A stretch of 36,919 nucleotides of DNA from Rhodobiaceae bacterium (GTDB lineage Bacteria > Pseudomonadota > Alphaproteobacteria > Rhizobiales > NORP267). The translations under genes were made by a program, and so were the position numbers. The stretch is from the NCBI GenBank assembly GCA_020441905.1, contig JAGRLG010000078.1, positions 1-36,919 of the forward strand. Direction: 5' to 3'. Shown here in pieces: positions 1-5,922 of this stretch. The notes below the pieces were generated by a model. It saw nothing but the letters and a program-made list of their open reading frames with translations. It did no database searches and was not told where the DNA came from. Position 1 is the stretch's first letter; each line of letters begins with the position of its first letter.

Positions 1-174
1 CGGTGTCTGGCCGGTGTCTGGCCGGTGTCTGGCCGCCAGGCCGCCAGGCCGCCAGGCTGGGTCCGTGGGTCCGTGGGTCCGTGGGTCCGTGGGTCCGTGG
101 GTCCGTGGGTCCGTGGGTCCGTGGGTCCGTGGGTCCGTGGGTCCGTGGGTCCGTGGGGCTTTAGGGGGCTTTAG
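1..174. repeat. Four stacked short tandem repeats
   Basis: Four different tandem repeats follow one another without a break. CGGTGTCTGGC (11 bp) occurs three times at 1-33. CGCCAGGC (8 bp) occurs three times at 34-57. GTCCGTGG (8 bp) occurs twelve times without error at 61-156. GGGGCTTTAG (10 bp) occurs twice at 155-174. They lie immediately upstream of the HxlR-type gene that starts at 191. Such perfect short units are typical of slipped-strand expansion. The array begins at base 1, so its left limit is unknown. Confidence 0.95.
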
Positions 175-190
175 GAAAGCGCGAGGCGCC

Positions 191-583
191 ATGAGCACAA
201 AAGACGGCAAGTCCGGGCAAGCTGCGCCGACGGTGCAGGGCGGCCTTGCGCGTTCGCCCTGTCCCATTGCCAGTACGCTCGACATTGTCGGCGACAAGTG
301 GACGCTCATCGTGCTGCGCGACCTGATGACCGGGAAGGAACGTTTCAACCAGTTCGCCGGTTCGCCGGAGCGCATACCGACCAACCTGTTATCCGAGCGC
401 CTCGGCCGGCTGGAAGCCGCCGGACTGATTACCCGCGAAGCCTATCAGCAGCGCCCGAAACGCTATGGCTATCACCTCACCGAAGCCGGGCGCGCCTTCA
501 AGCCTATACTGGTGGCGATGTGCCATTGGGGGAATGACCATATCGAGGGGACCTGGCGTCCGCCTGCGTCCTTTTATGAATAG
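191..583 (+). CDS. HxlR-family winged-helix transcriptional regulator
   Basis: This encodes a 130-residue DNA-binding regulator of the HxlR family (MarR-like winged helix, usually a dimer). Visible family signatures are a cysteine followed by PIASTLDIVGDKWT, then the recognition region LRDLMTGKERFNQF, a segment with RIPTNLLSERLGRLEAAGLI, and a wing with RPKRYGYHLTEAG. Length is normal for the family. ATG 191 is chosen because the family homology begins about 20 residues later and GAGG lies at 183-186. An in-frame ATG at 14 would add 59 residues made almost entirely of translated tandem repeats (unit GSVGPWVR), which is unlikely to be native protein. The sensed signal and targets cannot be told; some HxlR proteins respond to aldehydes or redox stress through the N-terminal cysteine. 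Confidence 0.9.
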   Translation: MSTKDGKSGQAAPTVQGGLARSPCPIASTLDIVGDKWTLIVLRDLMTGKERFNQFAGSPERIPTNLLSERLGRLEAAGLITREAYQQRPKRYGYHLTEAGRAFKPILVAMCHWGNDHIEGTWRPPASFYE

Positions 584-654
584 TTCAGCCGGCGATTAAC
601 CCCGATACTTCCATCGCGCTCGCGCCGGGCGCCAAATTACGAATAAGTTAGCTC

Positions 655-1362
655 ATGACGATCTGGCAGCGCATAGGCGAAATCGCCGGCCGTATCAGCA
701 AGGCCGCCCCCATCGGCACGATCATCGATCGTATTGCCGAGTTGCTGCCGTCCTTTGCCTCGCCAGAGGCGCGCCGCCGGGTTGCCTTTTCGGTGGCCAT
801 GATCGCGCTGTCGGCCAAGATGGCCAAGGCGGATGGCGTGGTGGCGCAATCGGAGATCAACGCATTTCGCCAATTGTTCGAGGTGCCGCAAGGCGAGGAG
901 GCCAATGTCGCCCGCCTGTTCGCCATGGCGCAGCAGGATGTCGCCGGGTTCGACGTCTATGCGAGGCGCATCGCCCGGCTCTATCCCGACGAGCATGAAA
1001 TTTTCGGCGATATCGTCGATGGCCTGTTCGAGATCGCCAAGGCCGACGGCGTGGTGCACGAATATGAGCTCGGTTTCCTGCATCAGGTTGCCGGGATCTT
1101 CGGCATCGGCGAGGCCGAGTTCGAGATCATCCTCGCCCGCCATGTCGGCTTGGGGGCGGGCGATCCCTACCGCGTGCTCGGCGTGGCGCGCGATGTCAGC
1201 GATGGCGAACTCCGGCGCCATTACCGCCGCCTTGCCGCCGAGAACCATCCCGACAAGCTGATCGCGCGCGGCGTGCCGGAGGAATTCCTGCGCATCGCCA
1301 ATGACCGGCTGGCGGCGATCAATGCCGCCTATGACCAGATCGCCAGGGAGCGCGGCCTGTGA
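655..1362 (+). CDS. TerB-J domain protein (DjlA-like co-chaperone)
   Basis: This 235-residue protein has two recognisable parts. Residues about 40-150 form an all-helical TerB-like (tellurite-resistance B / DjlA central) domain, with the repeated acidic pattern AKADGVV at about 60 and again at about 128. Residues about 172-235 form a J domain whose HPD triad, needed to stimulate DnaK ATPase, is at H198-P199-D200. Unlike E. coli DjlA there is no N-terminal membrane helix; the N-terminus is only amphipathic, so a cytosolic or peripheral location is inferred. Its stop overlaps the GTG start of the amidase gene (GTGA at 1359-1362), so the two are translationally coupled. The client is unknown. 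The name DjlA-like is safe but direct orthology is not shown. Confidence 0.85.
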   Translation: MTIWQRIGEIAGRISKAAPIGTIIDRIAELLPSFASPEARRRVAFSVAMIALSAKMAKADGVVAQSEINAFRQLFEVPQGEEANVARLFAMAQQDVAGFDVYARRIARLYPDEHEIFGDIVDGLFEIAKADGVVHEYELGFLHQVAGIFGIGEAEFEIILARHVGLGAGDPYRVLGVARDVSDGELRRHYRRLAAENHPDKLIARGVPEEFLRIANDRLAAINAAYDQIARERGL

Positions 1363-2111
1363 GCTTCGCCGCCGATTCACCGCTGGTGGCGCAGCTGCGC
1401 GCCTCGCCCAATTTCGAACCGCGGCGCGGCGGACCCGCCGATATGCTGATCCTGCATTATACCGGCATGGCCTCGGCGCAGGAGGCGCTGGAACGGCTGT
1501 GCGACGCGGCCTCGAAGGTGAGCAGCCATTATTTCGTTTTCGAGGATGGGCGCTGCCTGCAACTGGTGGCGGAGACGGCGCGCGCCTGGCATGCCGGGGC
1601 CTCGTCGTGGAAGGGCGAAACCGACATCAATTCGCGCTCCATCGGCATCGAGATCGCCAATCCGGGGCATGATGGCGGCTATCCCGATTTTCCCGAGACG
1701 CAGATGGCGGCGGTTACCGCCCTGTGCGCCGACATCGTCGCCCGCAATGCGATCCCTGCGGCGCGGGTGCTCGGCCATAGCGACGTCGCGCCGGGGCGCA
1801 AATCGGATCCGGGAGAAAAATTCGACTGGGCGCGCCTGGCGCGCGCGGGGGCCGGGGTTTACCGCCAGGCGGAACCGCTCGCCGCCGGCCCGGTTCTTGC
1901 CACCGGTTCTTCGGGGGGCGATGTCGAGGACCTGCAACGCAACCTCGCGCGTATCGGTTACGGCATAGAAGCCAGCGGCCATTTTGATGCCGCCACCTTG
2001 TCCGTGGTTGCCGCCTTCCAGCGCCACTTCCGGCCCGAACTGGTGGATGGGCGCGCCGATATTTCCACAATCATGACGCTCAAAAAATTACTTCCAGCGT
2101 TTTCGAAGTAA
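1359..2111 (+). CDS. N-acetylmuramoyl-L-alanine amidase with peptidoglycan-binding domain
   Basis: This 250-residue enzyme cleaves the amide bond between N-acetylmuramic acid and the stem peptide. The Amidase_2 (AmpD/AmiD) domain covers residues about 20-160. Its zinc ligands are visible as H33 in the LHYTGM motif, H140 in GHSDVAPGRKSDPG and D150 in the same motif. A PG_binding_1 three-helix module follows at about 180-245 (GGDVEDLQRNLARIGYG, then FDAATLSVVAAFQRHF). No signal peptide or lipobox is present at the GTG start, so it is either cytoplasmic and AmpD-like (recycling of anhydro-muropeptides) or exported another way. The PG-binding module favours AmiD-like activity. The GTG start overlaps the stop of the J-domain gene. 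Confidence 0.92.
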   Translation: MSFAADSPLVAQLRASPNFEPRRGGPADMLILHYTGMASAQEALERLCDAASKVSSHYFVFEDGRCLQLVAETARAWHAGASSWKGETDINSRSIGIEIANPGHDGGYPDFPETQMAAVTALCADIVARNAIPAARVLGHSDVAPGRKSDPGEKFDWARLARAGAGVYRQAEPLAAGPVLATGSSGGDVEDLQRNLARIGYGIEASGHFDAATLSVVAAFQRHFRPELVDGRADISTIMTLKKLLPAFSK

Positions 2112-2333
2112 TATTATATATTATAGTAATATCGATGTTTTTAATCTTTGGCGTGCGCAAAGTCAGAAATATGTGTATATTGGCTATACATAATGAATAC
2201 TTATGTAATAATGTGTAATAATCTAGTGATAATCACAAAATGATCACATTTTGAACATGATCACTCCATTTTTGCGCCAATGTCTGCCCTTAACGAAAGG
2301 GTCATGTTGCAGTGCAATAAATGGAGTAACCCA
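2112..2333. other. AT-rich intergenic region with repeats and inverted repeats
   Basis: This 222-bp gap is strikingly AT-rich in a GC-rich window, most clearly from 2112 to 2250. It holds a direct repeat of TGTAATAAT (2204-2212 and 2214-2222), an inverted repeat CAAAATG / CATTTTG with a 4-nt spacer (2236-2253), two copies of TGATCAC 17 bp apart (2241-2247 and 2258-2264), and a small hairpin CCCTT / AAGGG at 2287-2301. I see no convincing protein-coding frame. It probably carries the promoter and operator sites of the transglycosylase gene, but I cannot assign a clean -35/-10 pair. Confidence 0.6.
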
Positions 2334-2891
2334 ATGCAAATCAGTACAATCCGGGCCGCCGGCCTTGGCGTGGCCATGGCGGCCGCAGTTGGTTTCGCGG
2401 CCCCCGCGGCGGCCAGCTACGGCGTCGACAATGACCCTTCCTTCAGCTTCGGCTCCAATTTTCCCGGCCATGACGGCGGCAGGGAGGACGGTGGCGATCG
2501 CGGCAAGGGCCGTATCAACGACCTGATCCTGCGGCATGCCCAGGCTCACGGCGTTCCCGTCAAGCTGGCGCGGGCCGTGGTCAAGGTGGAAAGCAATTTC
2601 AACCCGAAGGTTCGCGGCCGCGCCGGCGAAATCGGTCTGATGCAGATCAAGCCGGCAACGGCGCGGGGCCTGGGTTTCTCCGGCTCGGCCAGCGCGCTCT
2701 ATAATCCCGACACCAATCTGAAGTGGGGCATGTCCTATCTCGCCACCGCCTACAAGCTGGCGGGCGGCGACGTTTGCGGCACCATCCTGCGCTACAATGC
2801 GGGCCATGGCGCCCGGCGCATGAACCCGGTCTCCCGGCGCTATTGCGGCAAGGTCCAGGCCCTGATGCGCAGCGGCGACAGCGCCGCCTGA
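2334..2891 (+). CDS. Secreted lytic transglycosylase (SLT domain)
   Basis: This 185-residue protein is a soluble lytic transglycosylase that cuts glycan strands to 1,6-anhydroMurNAc ends in the periplasm. ATG 2334 is preferred because GGAG lies at 2323-2326 and it gives a clean Sec signal peptide: basic start, hydrophobic GLGVAMAAAVGFAAP, cleavage near AAAS at about residue 27. An upstream in-frame ATG at 2280 would bury this signal. The SLT fold follows from about residue 65: LARAVVKVESNF with catalytic E86, then GLMQIKPATARGLGF, a YNPDTNLKWGMSYLA stretch and ILRYNAGHG. There is no LysM or other wall-binding module, so it is a minimal single-domain enzyme. It sits among other wall genes, 3' of the amidase and upstream of the dcw cluster. 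Confidence 0.92.
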   Translation: MQISTIRAAGLGVAMAAAVGFAAPAAASYGVDNDPSFSFGSNFPGHDGGREDGGDRGKGRINDLILRHAQAHGVPVKLARAVVKVESNFNPKVRGRAGEIGLMQIKPATARGLGFSGSASALYNPDTNLKWGMSYLATAYKLAGGDVCGTILRYNAGHGARRMNPVSRRYCGKVQALMRSGDSAA

Positions 2892-2903
2892 GGCCGTCGG
2901 CCA

Positions 2904-2991
2904 CTTGGGCTTGCGGCACTGGGGCCTGCGGCACTTGGGCCTGCGGCGCTGGGGCCTGCGGCACTGGGGCCTGCGGCGCTGGGGCCTGCGG
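2904..2991. repeat. 15-bp tandem repeat, about six copies
   Basis: Directly after the transglycosylase stop codon the 15-bp unit CTGGGGCCTGCGGCA/G is repeated at 2904, 2919, 2934, 2949, 2964 and 2979; the last copy is 13 nt. Units alternate in their last base and in T/G at position 3. The unit is a multiple of three, so every frame is open across it on both strands, which creates spurious repeat ORFs (GPSAA on the - strand). I regard it as non-coding 3' sequence. Confidence 0.9.
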
Positions 2992-3041
2992 GCAATCGGG
3001 GCAGGGATTTCACCTGCGGCGGGACTGCCCCGATTGCCCGC
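2988..3041. repeat. Perfect 17-bp inverted repeat upstream of rnpB
   Basis: The arm GCGGGCAATCGGGGCAG (2988-3004) is repeated exactly as its reverse complement at 3025-3041 around a 20-nt loop. It overlaps the end of the 15-bp repeat array and stops 5 bp before the predicted -35 element of rnpB. There is no T-tract, so it is not a classical intrinsic terminator, although it could insulate rnpB from transglycosylase transcription or bind a protein. Confidence 0.85.
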
Positions 3042-3045
3042 ACAC

Positions 3046-3073
3046 TTGACGGGGCGGCGCCGGACAACATATT
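3046..3073 (+). promoter_or_regulatory. Predicted sigma-70 type promoter of rnpB
   Basis: TTGACG at 3046-3051 matches the -35 consensus at five of six positions. CATATT at 3068-3073 is a plausible -10 after a 16-bp spacer. Transcription would start near 3080-3083, exactly where the P1 stem of RNase P RNA begins, which supports the call. Confidence 0.6.
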
Positions 3074-3082
3074 GACTTTGTT

Positions 3083-3512
<430 letters not shown>

Positions 3513-3551
3513 ATCCGGCGCCGGACAAATGTTCGGAGGGGCCGGAAAATA

Positions 3552-3594
3552 TGGCGCCCTCGTCCCTGTCCGGGGCGGGGGCGCCACCATTTTT
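3552..3594 (+). terminator. Intrinsic terminator of rnpB
   Basis: A 15-bp stem (3552-3566 with 3572-3586; 13 Watson-Crick pairs and 2 G-T wobbles) closes on the 5-nt loop TGTCC. It is followed by CCA and a run of five T at 3590-3594. It ends the rnpB transcript and separates it from the dcw operon promoter. Confidence 0.85.
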
Positions 3595-3824
3595 CCCCCA
3601 TTCCCGGCAATTCCCCAGCGCCCTTGCGGCCCTTGCCCGGCGTCTTTCCGGCATGGCCATGGCTTGCCGCCAAGGCGTGGCGTTTTTCGTCTTTTGGCGG
3701 CGCGCATGCAGAGGCGCGCGGCGTCGCGATGGCGCATTCCGGCGGGAAAGATTTCGTTAATCCTGCTTGTTTACGATCCATTGACGATAAGCGCCGTTGC
3801 GCCCGGTTTTGCTGCCCTCAAACG
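3595..3824. other. Spacer between rnpB terminator and mraZ promoter region
   Basis: About 230 bases with no gene I can support. Reading frames here are short and have no recognisable family or ribosome binding site. A TTGACG hexamer at 3781 has no good -10 partner. Confidence 0.5.
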
Positions 3825-3853
3825 TTGACGCCCATAATATCCCATGGTATCCC
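3825..3853 (+). promoter_or_regulatory. Possible mraZ (dcw operon) promoter
   Basis: TTGACG at 3825-3830 is a good -35 element. TATCCC at 3848-3853, after a 17-bp spacer, is a weak -10 that keeps only the TAT start. The main support is that the MraZ-type repeats overlap it, as expected for an autorepressed promoter. The start would lie near 3860, leaving a leader of about 170 nt before mraZ. Confidence 0.4.
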
Positions 3854-3865
3854 ATAACATCCCGA
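3831..3865 (-). promoter_or_regulatory. MraZ operator: four 10-bp-spaced repeats
   Basis: On the + strand CCCAT recurs at 3831, 3841 and 3851, with CCCGA at 3861, each exactly 10 bp apart. Read on the - strand these are three TGGGN boxes plus a degenerate CGGGA box, separated by 5-nt spacers. That is the TGGGN-N5 direct-repeat layout known to bind MraZ in other bacteria. The site lies about 165 bp upstream of mraZ and on top of the putative promoter, so negative autoregulation of the dcw operon is inferred. Confidence 0.8.
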
Positions 3866-4030
3866 TTGCGCGGATGGGGTCTACGGTCGTCAGCATTCTG
3901 GTTCTTGCCCGTCAGATAGCCGTTCCCCTTGCGTGCCGCAGGTTCTGGGTCCTGCCCGGAGAAAGCGGCGCCTGGCCGGGATTGGGGGTGTCAGGCACGG
4001 GGCGGTGAGGACAAGGTATCAGAGGGGCGG

Positions 4031-4513
4031 ATGGACCATTTCGTGTCCACTTTCACGAACCGCATCGACGCCAAGGGCCGCGTCTCGGTGCCGGCTTCGT
4101 TCCGCGCCATTCTCGCCAAGGACGAATGCGACGGCGTGTTCTGCTATCCGGCGCTCGATGCCGGTGCCATCGACGCCGGCGGCAACCGCCTGATCTCGAC
4201 CATCCACAGCCTTCTCGACAATCTCGACCCTTACTCCGACGAGCGCGACCATCTGGCAACCGCGCTGTTCGGCGTTTCGGAAATGGTCAAGTTCGACGGC
4301 GACGGCCGGGTCATCCTGTCCGACAGGCTGCGGGCCCATGCCGGCATCACCGACCAGGCGACCTTTGTCGGCCTCGGCGACAAATTCCAGATCTGGGAGC
4401 CGCAGCAGTTCCAGGCGAATCTCGACAAGGGACGCCGGAGTCTGCGCGAACTCAAAACGCTTCTCGGCGCCAGGCGCCGATCCGGGCCCGATGCGGGGGG
4501 AGTGAGGGAATGA
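4031..4513 (+). CDS. mraZ: Transcriptional regulator MraZ
   Basis: This 160-residue protein is the first gene of the dcw cluster and a DNA-binding repressor of its own operon in characterised species. It shows the two SpoVT-AbrB-type MraZ repeats, each with the D-x-x-G-R motif: DAKGRVSVPASFR at about 12-24 and DGDGRVILSDRLR at about 92-104. ATG 4031 is chosen because the conserved start FVSTFTNRIDAKGR follows at once and a GAGGGGCGG ribosome binding site lies just before it; the frame stays open upstream to 3929 but that extension has no family likeness. Its stop overlaps the rsmH start region at 4510-4513. The repeat box at 3831-3865 is its likely binding site. Confidence 0.96.
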   Translation: MDHFVSTFTNRIDAKGRVSVPASFRAILAKDECDGVFCYPALDAGAIDAGGNRLISTIHSLLDNLDPYSDERDHLATALFGVSEMVKFDGDGRVILSDRLRAHAGITDQATFVGLGDKFQIWEPQQFQANLDKGRRSLRELKTLLGARRRSGPDAGGVRE

Positions 4514-5565
4514 TGGCGGACCGCGACCCTGACAGGGGTGTCGCTGGCGGACCGGCCCGCCATGTTCCCGTGTTGCTGCCCGAGGTGCTGGCGACGCTGG
4601 CACCTCGGGACGGCGGCATCTATGTCGACGGCACCTTCGGCGCCGGCGGCTATACCCGCGCCATTCTCGACGCCGCCGAATGCACGGTGCTGGCGCTGGA
4701 CCGCGACCCGCAGGCGCGCGAGGCCGGCGCGGCCCTGGTTGCCGCCTATGCGCCCCGGCTGATCCTGCGGGCGGGATGCTTCTCGCAGCTCGACGACCAT
4801 GTCGCCGCCGCCGGGCTGACCCGCGTCGATGGCGTCGCGCTCGATATCGGCGTGTCCTCGATGCAGCTGGATGAGGCCGGGCGCGGTTTTTCGTTCATGG
4901 AGGACGGGCCGCTTGACATGCGCATGGACCCGCAAGGCGGGGCTTCGGCGGCGGATGTGGTCAATGCCCTGCCGGTGCAGGAGCTGGCCCGGGTGATCCG
5001 AGTTCTAGGCGAGGAAAAGCGCGCCGGCGCCATTGCCCGCGCCATTGTCCGCGCCCGCGATACGGCGGCGATTACCCGCACCAGCGCACTGGCGGAGGTC
5101 GTTTCGGCGGCGCTTGGCGGGCGGCGCGGCGAACGCAAGCATCCGGCGACGCGCACTTTCCAGGCGCTGCGCATCTATGTGAACCGCGAGCTCGACGAGC
5201 TGGCCGGCGGCCTCAATGCGGCGGAGCGGGTGCTTTGCGCCGGCGGCCGGCTGGTGGTGGTTGCCTTCCATTCGCTGGAAGACCGCATGGTCAAGCGCTT
5301 CATCGCCGCGGCAAGCGGAAAGACCGGGGGAACCTCGCGGCATCAGCCGCTGCCGGAGGAGGGCGAGGCGCCGACCTTCAAGGAATTGCATCGCGGCGGA
5401 CTGGCGCCAGGGCAGGGGGAAGTGGACGCAAACCCGCGGGCACGCTCGGCGCGGCTGCGGGCTTGCGAGCGTACCCTGGCGCCGGCGCGCGGCATTGCCG
5501 CCACGGTGCTTGGCGTGCCCGAACTGGCGCCGCTGCCCGAGGCGCGCGCGGGAGGGTGGCAATGA
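4510..5565 (+). CDS. rsmH: 16S rRNA (cytosine(1402)-N4)-methyltransferase RsmH
   Basis: RsmH (formerly MraW) uses S-adenosylmethionine to N4-methylate C1402 in the 16S rRNA decoding centre. The 351-residue protein shows the SAM-binding motif YVDGTFGAGGYTRAIL near residues 37-52, LALDRDP in the acidic loop region, DIGVSSMQLDEAGRGFSF, RTFQALRIYVNRELDEL and VVAFHSLEDRMVKRF, which are all RsmH hallmarks. Two adjacent ATG codons (4510 and 4513) are possible starts; the first overlaps the mraZ stop. The stop overlaps the ftsL ATG at 5562. An upstream open extension in this frame runs through mraZ and is only a shadow. Confidence 0.97.
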   Translation: MMADRDPDRGVAGGPARHVPVLLPEVLATLAPRDGGIYVDGTFGAGGYTRAILDAAECTVLALDRDPQAREAGAALVAAYAPRLILRAGCFSQLDDHVAAAGLTRVDGVALDIGVSSMQLDEAGRGFSFMEDGPLDMRMDPQGGASAADVVNALPVQELARVIRVLGEEKRAGAIARAIVRARDTAAITRTSALAEVVSAALGGRRGERKHPATRTFQALRIYVNRELDELAGGLNAAERVLCAGGRLVVVAFHSLEDRMVKRFIAAASGKTGGTSRHQPLPEEGEAPTFKELHRGGLAPGQGEVDANPRARSARLRACERTLAPARGIAATVLGVPELAPLPEARAGGWQ

Positions 5566-5921
5566 TCCGTGCCGTCAATCTGATCTCGGTGGCGATCATC
5601 ATCCTGGTTTCGGTCACCTTGTACCGGGTCAAATACGAATCCGGCGCCATTGCCCGCAATGTCGCCGAACTGCGCGAGGAGATCGTCAAGGAGAGGGATC
5701 TGGTGGCGGTATTGCGCGCCGAATGGAGCCATCTCAACCAGCCGGCCAGGCTCCAGGGGCTGGCCATGCGCCATCTCGACCTCAAGCCGGTCGAGGTGCG
5801 CCAGATCGTAACCTTGCAGGATCTTCCCGGCCGTCCGCTTGAAGCGGAACCGGCACGGGCGAGTGGGGCACAGGACGGTGCGGTGTCTCCGAACACCGGC
5901 ACCAGGAACGGAAATCGCTGA
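5562..5921 (+). CDS. ftsL: Cell division protein FtsL
   Basis: This 119-residue single-pass protein has the FtsL layout: a very short cytoplasmic start, a membrane helix at about residues 6-22 (NLISVAIIILVSVTLYRV), then a periplasmic coiled coil (ESGAIARNVAELREEIVKER and onward) and a conserved segment LQGLAMRHLDLKPVEVRQI. The C-terminal 30 residues are low-complexity and polar. FtsL helps form the FtsQLB complex that activates FtsWI. Sequence alone would be weak because the family diverges fast, but position between rsmH and ftsI and the topology make the call firm. The ATG overlaps the rsmH stop (ATGA) and the gene ends 1 nt before ftsI. Confidence 0.92.
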   Translation: MIRAVNLISVAIIILVSVTLYRVKYESGAIARNVAELREEIVKERDLVAVLRAEWSHLNQPARLQGLAMRHLDLKPVEVRQIVTLQDLPGRPLEAEPARASGAQDGAVSPNTGTRNGNR

Positions 5922-5922
5922 C

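Noticed and set aside
1..156. CRISPR array
   Set aside because: The repeats are 8-11 bp and directly adjacent with no spacers, and no cas genes are present.
14..190. N-terminal extension of the HxlR protein from ATG 14
   Set aside because: It consists almost wholly of translated tandem repeats, and family similarity starts only after ATG 191.
2723..3049. Plus-strand ORF with repeated GACGTGAC-like residues across the 15-bp array
   Set aside because: It arises from a repeat whose unit is a multiple of three and overlaps the transglycosylase in another frame; no start signal or family.
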